From Nocardioides halotolerans DSM 19273 (GTDB lineage Bacteria; Actinomycetota; Actinomycetes; Propionibacteriales; Nocardioidaceae): a stretch of 64,000 bases of DNA. Below the pieces are notes generated by a model. The model was not told the DNA's origin and made no database searches. It saw nothing but the letters and a program-made list of their open reading frames with translations. This document shows, piece after piece, positions 8,573 through 15,778 of this stretch; position 1 is the first letter of the stretch; each line of letters starts with the position of its first letter. The DNA is taken from NCBI RefSeq assembly GCF_000422805.1, contig NZ_AUGT01000021.1:1-64000 (forward strand), written 5' to 3'. Made by a program: the position numbers and the translations under genes.

Positions 8573-9708
8573 CAGCTCGCCTTCACCTCGGTCCACACCG
8601 CGGCGCGGCGCTGGACCTCGTCGGTGGGGAGGAGCCGGAAGACGTTCTCGTTCTCCAGGTCGGAGACCTCGACGTTGCAGGCCGGCACGTCCTTGGCGAG
8701 GTCGGCGAACGCCGGCAGCGCGTCGCGCACGGGGAAGGGGTAGTAGAGGTACTTCATGTTCTTGATGGCGTTCTCGGGGCGGAGCAGGTAGTCGATGAAG
8801 ACCATCGCCGTGCCGGGGTGCTGCGCGTTGGTGGGGATCGCGTAGGTGTCGGAGTTGATCGGCACGCCCTCGACGGGCGCCTCGAAGTCGAACTTCGTCG
8901 GGTTGTTGGCCAGCCCGTTGCGCAGGTAGAGGAAGTCGCCGCTCCACATGTGGTGCACCCACGCGTCGCCGCTGGTCATGTCGTTGATGTCGTCGGAGGA
9001 GTAGGCGCGCAGCAGGTCCTTCTGGCTGATCAGGAGCTTCTTCATCTCCTCCAGCTCCGAGGGCTTCGCGGTGTTGACGTCGTAGCCCAGGGTCAGCGCG
9101 GCCATCGCCAGCGCCTCGTCCTGGTCGTCGAGGGTGAAGATGTGGCCGGCGGCCTCCTCGTTCCAGAGGTCGTGCCAGCTCCCGGTCATCGACGAGACCT
9201 TGTCGGTGCGCCAGCCGATGCCGGTCTTGTAGACGGTGAACGGCACCGACACCCGCGACCCGGCGTCGTACCACGGCTCGTTGAAGTAGGAGCCGGAGTA
9301 GAAGACCTGGTCGGCGTTGGTGAGCTGGGCGGGGTCGATGGCGCGCAGCTTGCCCTCGCGACGCAGCTTGACGACCCACTTCGCGATGGGGAAGACGATG
9401 TCGTACTGGTTGCCGGCGGCGATCTTCGCGTACATGCCCTCCATCGAGTCGAAGTTGGACTCGATGACCTTGACGCCGTACTCCTCCTGGAAGCCCTTGA
9501 TGACCCGCGGGGCGAGGTAGTCGGCCCAGTTGAAGTAGACGAGGTCGCCGTCGATCTCGGCCTTCGCGGAGGGTGGCAGCGGGGCGTCGACCGCGACGTC
9601 GTCGCGGATGTAGGCGCAGCTGCTGAGCGCGAACGACGCCGCCAGCCCGCCGGTGAGGAAACCCCGCCGCGACGGCCGCGCGGCACCGAGGCGGGGGTGT
9701 GGGGTCAC
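8572..9708 (-). CDS. Tat-exported lipoprotein, ABC substrate-binding protein, PotD/spermidine-putrescine type
   Basis: 378 aa, GTG start in a GTGA overlap with the TetR gene. The N-terminus has a twin-arginine motif SRRGFLTGG, a hydrophobic stretch and the lipobox LSSC, so the mature protein should be anchored outside the membrane. The body has PotD-like features (VYFNWADYLAPRVIKGFQEE, VKVIESNFDSMEGMYAKI). It delivers the ligand to the permeases encoded next. PotD relatives bind polyamines or other cationic amines; given the downstream carnitine-type genes, a quaternary ammonium ligand is my inference. Folding before export (Tat) suggests a cofactor or fast folding. Confidence 0.9.
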   Translation of the reverse strand: MTPHPRLGAARPSRRGFLTGGLAASFALSSCAYIRDDVAVDAPLPPSAKAEIDGDLVYFNWADYLAPRVIKGFQEEYGVKVIESNFDSMEGMYAKIAAGNQYDIVFPIAKWVVKLRREGKLRAIDPAQLTNADQVFYSGSYFNEPWYDAGSRVSVPFTVYKTGIGWRTDKVSSMTGSWHDLWNEEAAGHIFTLDDQDEALAMAALTLGYDVNTAKPSELEEMKKLLISQKDLLRAYSSDDINDMTSGDAWVHHMWSGDFLYLRNGLANNPTKFDFEAPVEGVPINSDTYAIPTNAQHPGTAMVFIDYLLRPENAIKNMKYLYYPFPVRDALPAFADLAKDVPACNVEVSDLENENVFRLLPTDEVQRRAAVWTEVKAS

Positions 9709-10367
9709 GCCTGCGCCCCGGCTTCGAACGGTGCCGGTGGCGGGAGGGGACCGTCGTGCCCGACCAGGACGCCCACGGTGCTGGCGATGGTGCTGCGCGC
9801 CTCGGCGATCCCGAGGTTCGGGTCCTCCGCGAGCACCCGGCTGCCGAGGCCGTCGGTGATGGCGACCGCGGTCTCGGCCAGCAGCCGGGGGTCGAGAGCG
9901 GTGTGGAAGACGCCGGCGGCGAGGCCGTCACGCACGATGTCGGCGACGGTGACGTAGAGGTCCTCGTAGAGCTCGGCTCCGACTTTGGCGAGGTGCGGGT
10001 CGCGGATGCACAGCAGCGCCAGCTCCTGCCACAGCAACCACTCGTGCGCGCGCTGCTCGTCGCTGGGCAGGCACCGGTCGAGGAACGACGAGAGCCGCTC
10101 GGCCGGGCCCTCGCCGGCGTTGGCCATGGCCCGCTGGTTGAGCTCGGCGGAGACGGCGTGGGAGTACTTCAGCACCTCGCCGAACAGGAGCTCCTTGGTG
10201 TCGAAGTGGTAGTGCAGGAGCCCGGCCGAGACGCCCGCCGTGCGGGCGATCGAGGCCATCCGGACCTGGGCGAGGCCGTCGCGCACGATGCAGTCGGCGG
10301 CGGCGGCGAGGATCCGCGTGCGGGCCTCGGCCGCGGCCTGGGCACGCTGGCTGGTGCGCTCGCTCAT
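9705..10367 (-). CDS. TetR family regulator of the amine/carnitine operon
   Basis: 220 aa. N-terminal helix-turn-helix at about residues 17-60 (RILAAAADCIV ... SIARTAGVSAGLLHYHF), typical of TetR/BetI proteins, and a divergent helical ligand domain. It is the first gene of the minus-strand operon, coupled to the binding-protein gene by GTGA. The 54-bp gap to the divergent CoA ligase gene holds the near-palindrome at 10385-10402, and the same 17-nt sequence lies before the Rieske gene 3 kb away, so this protein probably represses all three transcription units and is relieved by a pathway intermediate. Confidence 0.88.
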   Translation of the reverse strand: MSERTSQRAQAAAEARTRILAAAADCIVRDGLAQVRMASIARTAGVSAGLLHYHFDTKELLFGEVLKYSHAVSAELNQRAMANAGEGPAERLSSFLDRCLPSDEQRAHEWLLWQELALLCIRDPHLAKVGAELYEDLYVTVADIVRDGLAAGVFHTALDPRLLAETAVAITDGLGSRVLAEDPNLGIAEARSTIASTVGVLVGHDGPLPPPAPFEAGAQA

Positions 10368-10384
10368 GGGACCCCTGAGTTGTT

Positions 10385-10402
10385 TGACTGTTCAGTCAGT
10401 CA
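10385..10402. promoter_or_regulatory. TetR operator, copy 1 (TetR operon / CoA ligase divergent promoters)
   Basis: TGACTGTTCAGTCAGTCA contains the near-dyad GACTG-TT-CAGTC. The 17-nt core ACTGTTCAGTCAGTCAG (10387-10403) recurs with one change before the Rieske oxygenase gene. A -10-like TAGGGT at 10410-10415 lies 7 nt before the GTG of the CoA ligase, so the operator would cover the -35 to spacer region of a leaderless transcript and can also block the TetR operon promoter on the other strand. Confidence 0.75.
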
Positions 10403-10422
10403 GCGATGCTAGGGTCCCCCTC

Positions 10423-12531
10423 GTGACCGGTCAAGGGTCCCCCGAGAGGTCGGGCGCGGACCCGCTCGAGGCGCTCTTCGCGCCCCGGACCGTGGCCGTC
10501 GTCGGCGCCAGCGCGGACTCCGCGAAGTGGGGGCACATCCTCGCGAAGCGCGCCCTGGAGGCGCTGGGCGCGCAGGGCGATCCCGGAGAGCGCACCGTGC
10601 TGCTCGTGAACCGGCACGGCGGCGAGGTGCTGGGCCGAGCGACGTACGCCACCGCGCGGGCGGCGGCGGCCGCGCACGGCGCGCCCGTCGACCTGGCCGT
10701 CGTGTGCGTCCCGGCCGGGGGCTTCGTCGCGTCGGTGACCGACGCCGTCGCGGCCGGGGCGCGCGCGGTCGTGGGCATCACGGCGGGGCTCTCCGAGGCC
10801 GGTGCGGAGGGGGCGGCGCTGGAGGCCGAGGCGCTGGCCGTCGTGCGCGGCGCGGGCGCCGTGCTGGTCGGTCCCAACTGCCTCGGGGTCGTCGACACGA
10901 CCACCGGGCTCCAGCTCGCGCACGCTGTCCTCCCGGCCGGGGACGTCGCGATCCTCAGCCAGAGCGGCAACCTGGTCCTCGACCTGGCCGGCCTGCTCGC
11001 CGACCGCGGGCTCGGCGTCTCGCGCTTCGTGTCCCTGGGCAACCAGGCCGACCTCGGCGTGGTCGACCTGCTCCGGGCCTGCGTCGGCCACGACGGCACC
11101 CGCGCCGTCGCGGTCTACGCCGAGGACGTCGTCGACGGCCGTGCCTTCCTCGACGCGGCGCGGGACCTGCGCGCCGCCGGCAAGCCGGTGGTCCTGCTGG
11201 CTCCCGGCCGCACCGAGGCGGCGGTCCGCAGCGCGGTCTCGCACACCGGGTCCATGACCAGCTCGTCGATGGTCGTCGACGCCGCGTGCGCGGCGGCCGG
11301 CGTGCACCGCGTGGACCATCCGACCGCGATGGCCGACCTGCTGGCCGCGCTGCGGGCGCCGCGCCGGATGCCGGGGCGCCGGGTCGCGGTGCTCACCGAC
11401 GGCGGAGGGCACGGCGCCGTCGCCGCCGACGCGCTCGCCGCTGCCGGCCTGCTCACGCCCGTGCTCTCCGGCGCGGTCACCGACGCGCTCACGGCGGAGC
11501 TGTGGGCGCAGGCGGCCGTCACCAACCCCGTCGACCTCGCCGGCGCCGGCGAGCAGGACGTCGCGAGCTATGCCCGGGGTGTGCAGACCCTGCTCGGCTC
11601 CGGCCAGGTCGACGGCGTGCTGCTGACGGGATTCTTCGGGGGCTACTCGACCGAGGAGTCGAACCTCACCGCGCCCGAGCTGGCCGCCGCGCGTCAGATG
11701 GCGGACGCGGTCGCGACGCAGGGCAAGCCTCTCGTCGTGCAGACCATCCACCCGGACAGCCCGGCCAGCCGGGTGCTGCGGGCCGCGGGCATCCCCGTGC
11801 ACCGCGACGTCGACCGCGCGTGCGCGGTGCTCGCCGGCCTCGTGGAGCCCGGGTCGACCGGACTCGCGGAGGAGCTGCCGGCCGCGGCGCCGCCGGTCAC
11901 GGACGCGTCGTACGCCGGGGCGCGAGCGCTGTTCGCCGGGGCCGGGATCGCCTTCCCGGCCGCCGAGCAGGTCGTCGACGCGGCCGGGCTCGAGGCCGCG
12001 CTCGACCGGCTGTCCTTCCCGGTGGTCCTCAAGGCGACCGGCCGGACGCACAAGTCCGAGGGCGGAGGAGTGGTCGTCGGGCTGCCCGACCGCGGCGCCG
12101 TGCGCGCGGCGTACGCCGACCTGGTCGCGCGGCTGGCCCCGCCCGCCGTGTCCGTGGAGGAGATGGCCGAGGTCGCCGACGGCGTCGAGCTCATCGTCGG
12201 GGGCGTCCGCGACCCCAGGTTCGGGGCGGTGGTCATGGTCGGGCTCGGCGGGGTCCTCACCGAGGTGCTCGGCGACACGGTGTGCGCCCTCGCGCCGGTC
12301 TCGGCCGACGCCGCCCGCAGGCTCCTGCTCTCGCTGCAGGGGGCACCGCTGCTGCTCGGCGCGCGCGGTCGGGCGCCGGTCGACCTCGGCGCCCTGGCGG
12401 AGGTCGTCGCGCGCTTCTCGCTGCTCGCGGCCGCCCACCCCGAGGTCGCCGAGATGGAGCTCAACCCGGTGTTGACGAGCTCCTCAGGAGTCCTGGCGCT
12501 CGATGCCCGGGTGGTCCTCGACGTCTCGTAG
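10423..12531 (+). CDS. ADP-forming acyl-CoA synthetase (fused alpha and ATP-grasp beta domains)
   Basis: 702 aa from a GTG that is probably leaderless (TAGGGT ends 7 nt upstream). Domains: CoA-binding Rossmann domain (VAVVGASADSAKWG from about residue 24), succinyl-CoA-ligase-like domain (LSQSGNLVLDLAGLL), the phosphohistidine motif SHTGS (His274), and a C-terminal ATP-grasp domain from about residue 490 (FPVVLKATGRTHKSEGGGV). Such NDP-forming enzymes activate carboxylic acids to CoA thioesters with ATP giving ADP. In this regulon it could supply gamma-butyrobetainyl-, crotonobetainyl- or carnitinyl-CoA in place of CaiB/CaiC, which are absent. Its last 48 nt overlap the Rieske gene tail to tail. 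Confidence 0.9.
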   Translation: MTGQGSPERSGADPLEALFAPRTVAVVGASADSAKWGHILAKRALEALGAQGDPGERTVLLVNRHGGEVLGRATYATARAAAAAHGAPVDLAVVCVPAGGFVASVTDAVAAGARAVVGITAGLSEAGAEGAALEAEALAVVRGAGAVLVGPNCLGVVDTTTGLQLAHAVLPAGDVAILSQSGNLVLDLAGLLADRGLGVSRFVSLGNQADLGVVDLLRACVGHDGTRAVAVYAEDVVDGRAFLDAARDLRAAGKPVVLLAPGRTEAAVRSAVSHTGSMTSSSMVVDAACAAAGVHRVDHPTAMADLLAALRAPRRMPGRRVAVLTDGGGHGAVAADALAAAGLLTPVLSGAVTDALTAELWAQAAVTNPVDLAGAGEQDVASYARGVQTLLGSGQVDGVLLTGFFGGYSTEESNLTAPELAAARQMADAVATQGKPLVVQTIHPDSPASRVLRAAGIPVHRDVDRACAVLAGLVEPGSTGLAEELPAAAPPVTDASYAGARALFAGAGIAFPAAEQVVDAAGLEAALDRLSFPVVLKATGRTHKSEGGGVVVGLPDRGAVRAAYADLVARLAPPAVSVEEMAEVADGVELIVGGVRDPRFGAVVMVGLGGVLTEVLGDTVCALAPVSADAARRLLLSLQGAPLLLGARGRAPVDLGALAEVVARFSLLAAAHPEVAEMELNPVLTSSSGVLALDARVVLDVS

Positions 12532-13608
12532 GTAGCGCTGGTCGAAGAGGTGCACCCAGGAGTCCTTGGCCGGGAACACGCCGTGCTCGAAGGCGCGTGA
12601 GGTCACGCCCCGCTGGACGCGCTCGCAGGCCTCGTTGTCCTGGCGTGTGACGAGCTCGTTGAACTCGACGACGGGTTTCGGGTCGAAGGCGGGGTCGTCG
12701 AAGGCCTCGGGGCTGAAGAGGTACTCCGTGACCAGCCGGCAGCTCTGCGGGCCGGTCGGGAAGACGGCCGTCGCGAGCGCCGAGGAGCCGTCGACGTCGA
12801 GGAACATCGTCGGGTAGACGAGGGCGCCGTAGTAGGACTGCGGCCCCTCGTCGCCCTTGAGCCCCGGCAGCAGCGGCAGCCGCAGCCGCGGGTCGAGGGC
12901 GACCGTGGTGCGTCCGTCGGCGAGCGTCACGCCGCCGTCGTCGCGACCGTCCTCGAAGATGCTGCCCTTCTTGTACGCCGGCAGCACCGAGACGAGCTCG
13001 GGGTGCACGGTCGGGCAGTGCAGGCACTCGTTGTAGTTCTCGATGACGATCTTCCAGTTGGCCCGGACGTCGATCGTCGAGACGTGGCCGGTGCGCAGCT
13101 GCGCCAGCCCGACCCGGGCGAGGGCCAGCGGGTCGTCGGGGTGCTCGGCCAGCGACTCCAGCAGCGGCACGGGCGTCTCGCGGCTGAGGTTGACGAAGAC
13201 GAAGCCCTCCCAGACCTCGACGTGCACCGGCCACAGGGACGTCGACTCCCTGTCGATCTCGTCCTTCTCGATCATCGGCGTGGTCACGAGCGTGCCGTCC
13301 AGCGCGTAGCCCCAGGCGTGGTAGGGACACCTGAGGTGCGTGCGCACCTCGCCCTGCTCGTCGTCGCAGATCCGCGACCCGCGGTGCCGGCACACGTTGT
13401 AGAACGCCCGGAGCCGCTCGTCCTTGCCGCGCACGACCAGCACGCTCTCGTCGGCGATCTCCGCGCGGAGCCACGCGCCGGGGCGGGCGACCCGCTCCTC
13501 GCGGCCGACGTAGATCCAGTTGCGGTAGAACACCCGCTCCTTGTCGACGGCGTAGGTCTCGGTGGAGTGGTAGGCCGCTCCGGGAAGGGTCTTCCGGATC
13601 TCGGCCAT
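12484..13608 (-). CDS. Rieske [2Fe-2S] oxygenase, GbcA/CntA-like quaternary amine demethylase
   Basis: 374 aa. Rieske cluster ligands Cys73-x-His75 (CRHRG) and Cys94-x2-His97 (CPYHAW). Catalytic iron site in ENYNECLHCPTVHPE with His197 and His202, and probably Asp324 (RQDNEAC) as third ligand; Glu194 is the likely bridge to the Rieske cluster, as in carnitine and glycine betaine oxygenases, where most Rieske enzymes have Asp. Expected reaction: O2-dependent demethylation or cleavage of glycine betaine, stachydrine or carnitine. No reductase partner is encoded nearby. A copy of the TetR operator lies 7 nt upstream of the ATG. Its 3' end overlaps the CoA ligase gene. Confidence 0.9.
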   Translation of the reverse strand: MAEIRKTLPGAAYHSTETYAVDKERVFYRNWIYVGREERVARPGAWLRAEIADESVLVVRGKDERLRAFYNVCRHRGSRICDDEQGEVRTHLRCPYHAWGYALDGTLVTTPMIEKDEIDRESTSLWPVHVEVWEGFVFVNLSRETPVPLLESLAEHPDDPLALARVGLAQLRTGHVSTIDVRANWKIVIENYNECLHCPTVHPELVSVLPAYKKGSIFEDGRDDGGVTLADGRTTVALDPRLRLPLLPGLKGDEGPQSYYGALVYPTMFLDVDGSSALATAVFPTGPQSCRLVTEYLFSPEAFDDPAFDPKPVVEFNELVTRQDNEACERVQRGVTSRAFEHGVFPAKDSWVHLFDQRYLRDVEDHPGIERQDS

Positions 13609-13614
13609 TCGCTA

Positions 13615-13631
13615 ACTGTACAGTCAGTCAG
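13615..13631. promoter_or_regulatory. TetR operator, copy 2 (Rieske oxygenase promoter)
   Basis: ACTGTACAGTCAGTCAG differs at one base from the 17-nt core at 10387-10403. It contains the perfect 10-bp palindrome ACTGTACAGT (13615-13624) and ends 7 nt before the Rieske start codon, so bound repressor would cover the promoter of a nearly leaderless mRNA. Confidence 0.72.
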
Positions 13632-13658
13632 TTGTCGTGTCACTGGCCGGAGCCGGCC

Positions 13659-13700
13659 CACCGGATCCGACGCACCGGATCTGACACACCGGATCTGGCG
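13659..13700. repeat. Three tandem 14-bp repeats
   Basis: CACCGGATCCGACG, CACCGGATCTGACA and CACCGGATCTGGCG follow one another without spacer. They lie between the Rieske and desaturase promoters, upstream of a small hairpin (GGGGT-GCTA-ACCCC, 13704-13717). Could be regulator binding sites or slippage repeats; function unknown. Confidence 0.7.
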
Positions 13701-13776
13701 CAAGGGGTGCTAACCCCACCACGGTCGGGGACCTGGCACTCCTGAACGCCGGGCGCTGCGGCGGTTCGCTGGACGC

Positions 13777-14787
13777 ATGACCACCGCGACCCACGAACCC
13801 CGGACCCAGGCGTCCTCGACCGGCAGCGACTTCGCGGAGCTGCACCGGCGCATCAACGCCGCCGGGCTCCTGCGCCGGCGACGCGGCTACTACGCCCTGC
13901 GGCTGGGCGCGGTGGCGACGGCGTACGTCGCAGGCTGGACGCTCTTCGTCCTCGTCGGTGCGTCGTGGTGGACGCTCGCGGTCGCGGCGTTCCTGGCGGT
14001 CGTCTTTGCGCAGGTCGCGCTGGTCGCCCACGACCTCGCGCACCGCCAGGTGTTCCGCACCAACGCGCCGAGCGCGCGGGCCGGCCTGCTCGCCGGGAAC
14101 CTCGGCATCGGGATGTCCTACGGCTACTGGATGGCCAAGCACACCCGCCACCACGCGAACCCCAACCACGACGACCTCGATCCGGACGTCGGGCCGGGGG
14201 TGCTCGTGTGGAGCCGGGAGGCGGCTCGCGGTCGCGGGTTCCTCACGGCCTACCAGGCGTGGTTCTTCCTCCCGCTGCTCACCCTGCTCGGGGTCTCCCT
14301 GAAGCGCGACAGCATCCGCGCCGTCCGCGCGGGCGCGGTCAAGCGGCGCCGCCTCGAGGGCGGGCTGCTCGCCGCGCACTTCGTGCTCTACCTCTCCGCG
14401 ATCTTCACCGTCCTCTCGCCGATGCAGGCGCTCGCGTTCGTCGTGGTGCACCAGGCGCTCTTCGGGATCTACCTCGGGCTGACGTTCGCGCCCAACCACA
14501 AGGGCATGCCGCACCCCGACGGCACCGAGGACTTCCTGCGCAAGCAGGTGCTCACCTCGCGCAACGTGCGCGGCGGCCTGCTCGTCGACGCGGCCCTCGG
14601 CGGCCTCAACCACCAGATCGAGCACCACCTCTTTCCGGCCATGCCCACGCCGAACCTGCGCAGGGCGCAGCCGATCGTGCAGGCCTATTGCGCGGAGATC
14701 GGGGTGCCCTACGAGGTCGCCGGGCTCGTCGACTCCTACGCACAGGCGTTCCGGCACCTGCACGATGTCGGGGCCGAGCTGCGGTGA
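13777..14787 (+). CDS. Membrane fatty acid desaturase
   Basis: 336 aa with the three histidine boxes of acyl-lipid/acyl-CoA desaturases: HDLAH (85-89), HTRHH (122-126) and HQIEHH (279-284), and hydrophobic segments at about 43-62, 66-84, 175-190 and 205-240. It would insert a double bond in membrane fatty acids using a di-iron centre and reduced ferredoxin or a ferredoxin reductase. No reductase gene is adjacent; the pair at 57-59 kb has its own desaturase. It faces the cupin gene and ends at a strong hairpin. Confidence 0.9.
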   Translation: MTTATHEPRTQASSTGSDFAELHRRINAAGLLRRRRGYYALRLGAVATAYVAGWTLFVLVGASWWTLAVAAFLAVVFAQVALVAHDLAHRQVFRTNAPSARAGLLAGNLGIGMSYGYWMAKHTRHHANPNHDDLDPDVGPGVLVWSREAARGRGFLTAYQAWFFLPLLTLLGVSLKRDSIRAVRAGAVKRRRLEGGLLAAHFVLYLSAIFTVLSPMQALAFVVVHQALFGIYLGLTFAPNHKGMPHPDGTEDFLRKQVLTSRNVRGGLLVDAALGGLNHQIEHHLFPAMPTPNLRRAQPIVQAYCAEIGVPYEVAGLVDSYAQAFRHLHDVGAELR

Positions 14788-14802
14788 TCGGGGCCCGGGT
14801 CG

Positions 14803-14823
14803 GGTCCGGCTGCGGGCCGGACC
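14803..14823. terminator. Bidirectional hairpin between desaturase and cupin genes
   Basis: GGTCCGGC (14803-14810) and GCCGGACC (14816-14823) form a perfect 8-bp stem with a 5-nt loop in the 39-nt gap between two converging genes. No T-run, as is usual in high-GC actinobacteria. Confidence 0.65.
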
Positions 14824-14826
14824 GCG

Positions 14827-15183
14827 CTAGAGAGCGACGGTGTTGATGCCCGGTGCCTCGTCGGCGTGGGTGAACTCGACGAACTCGGTGTCCTCGTCGA
14901 TGTGCGCGTTGTGGCCGGGCCGCACGTAGTAGGCGTCGCCGGCCGAGATGACCTCGGTCCCGCCGTCGGTGAACCGCATCGTCACCTGGCCCTTGAGGCA
15001 GTAGCCCCAGTGCGGCTCCTGGCAGGCGCCGTCCGGGAGCTCGGCGAACCAGTCGGCGGTGTCGAGGCCGGCGTTCCAGCGCTCGAGCGCGATCGTCATT
15101 CCGCCCGCCTCGGCGCGGTGCTGCTGCCCGGCACCGTCGACGTCGACGGCGAGCTCGGTGTTGTCGCGGGTGAAGCTGCCCAT
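14827..15183 (-). CDS. Cupin domain protein, MerR-regulated
   Basis: 118 aa, ATG with AGGAGG-type site just upstream. Single cupin barrel; the metal-binding positions read HWGYCLKGQVTMRF and GDAYYVRPGHNAHI, with several candidate ligands (His and Tyr/Glu). It is divergent from a MerR regulator and has its own MerR-type promoter, so it is the likely target of that regulator. A hairpin with 7-bp stem (15202-15218) sits in the 5' leader. Substrate unknown. Confidence 0.8.
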   Translation of the reverse strand: MGSFTRDNTELAVDVDGAGQQHRAEAGGMTIALERWNAGLDTADWFAELPDGACQEPHWGYCLKGQVTMRFTDGGTEVISAGDAYYVRPGHNAHIDEDTEFVEFTHADEAPGINTVAL

Positions 15184-15201
15184 GGTGTCCTCCTGGGTCG
15201 G

Positions 15202-15218
15202 GGACCGACCTTCGGTCC
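15202..15218 (-). other. Leader hairpin of the cupin mRNA
   Basis: GGACCGA and TCGGTCC form a 7-bp stem with loop CCT between the -10 element (15228-15233) and the ribosome binding site of the cupin gene. Confidence 0.5.
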
Positions 15219-15227
15219 GTCGAGCCG

Positions 15228-15307
15228 AACCTAGGAGCTGAACCCGGGTGCAAGGTCAAGAGGCGGATCCGGCGCTTGACCTTGCACCCGCGTTCAAGGT
15301 CTACCGT
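15228..15307. promoter_or_regulatory. Divergent MerR-type promoters with 20-bp spacers inside a 16-bp inverted repeat
   Basis: The arms CGGGTGCAAGGTCAAG (15245-15260) and CTTGACCTTGCACCCG (15275-15290) are perfect inverted repeats. Each arm carries a -35 TTGACC. Plus strand: -35 15276-15281, spacer 20, -10 TACCGT 15302-15307, with the dyad GACCTTG/CAAGGTC in the spacer region. Minus strand: -35 15254-15259, spacer 20, -10 TAGGTT 15228-15233. Over-long 19-20 bp spacers are the hallmark of MerR-activated promoters. Confidence 0.82.
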
Positions 15308-15314
15308 GGCGAGG

Positions 15315-15758
15315 GTGCGGATCTCCGAGCTGGCCGGAGCGGCGGGAGTCCCGACGTCGACGGTCCGCTACTACGAACGGGTCGGCCTGATGGCCCTCCC
15401 GGAGCGGACCACGTCCGGCTACCGCGACTACGGCGACGAGGCGGCCGCCCGGCTGCTGTTCATCACCCGCGCTCGCCACCTGGGTCTGAGCTGTGACCAG
15501 ATCTCCACGCTGATCCCGATCTGGGCCGGCACCAACTGCGGCGCCGCGCAGGAGCGGGTCGGCCAGCTGATCGACGTGAAGCAGGCCGAGATCGCCGTCC
15601 GCATCGCCGAGCTGGAGCAGTTCTCGGCCCAGCTCGACGCGGTGCGGACCGCGCTCGACGCGGAGTCGCCGGCGCAGGCGTGCCGCAGCGACCTCGGCTG
15701 CTGCGTGCCCGCGTCGGACGCTGGACCCGTCGCGATCGAGCTGACCGGTCGGCGCTAG
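15315..15758 (+). CDS. MerR family regulator with cysteine-rich tail
   Basis: 147 aa from GTG 15315, chosen because the -10 TACCGT ends 7 nt before it (leaderless); an earlier GTG at 15306 would lie inside the -10. N-terminal winged helix (RISELAGAAGVPTSTVRYYE) and RERVGLM-type turn, a long dimerisation helix, then ACRSDLGCC giving a CxxxxxCC motif, plus Cys in GTNCG at the helix start. This cysteine set suggests a thiophilic metal or thiol-reactive effector. It probably activates both its own gene and the divergent cupin gene. Confidence 0.87.
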   Translation: MRISELAGAAGVPTSTVRYYERVGLMALPERTTSGYRDYGDEAAARLLFITRARHLGLSCDQISTLIPIWAGTNCGAAQERVGQLIDVKQAEIAVRIAELEQFSAQLDAVRTALDAESPAQACRSDLGCCVPASDAGPVAIELTGRR

Positions 15759-15778
15759 GACGCGTCCTGGCCGGGTGC

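Noticed and set aside
5746..9708. Naming the transporter and operon as a putrescine/spermidine system
   Set aside because: Family similarity to PotABCD is real, but the catabolic genes behind it are of carnitine type, so the polyamine name would mislead; left as alternative.
13659..13700. CRISPR-like tandem repeat
   Set aside because: Units are 14 bp, only three, with no spacers and no cas genes.
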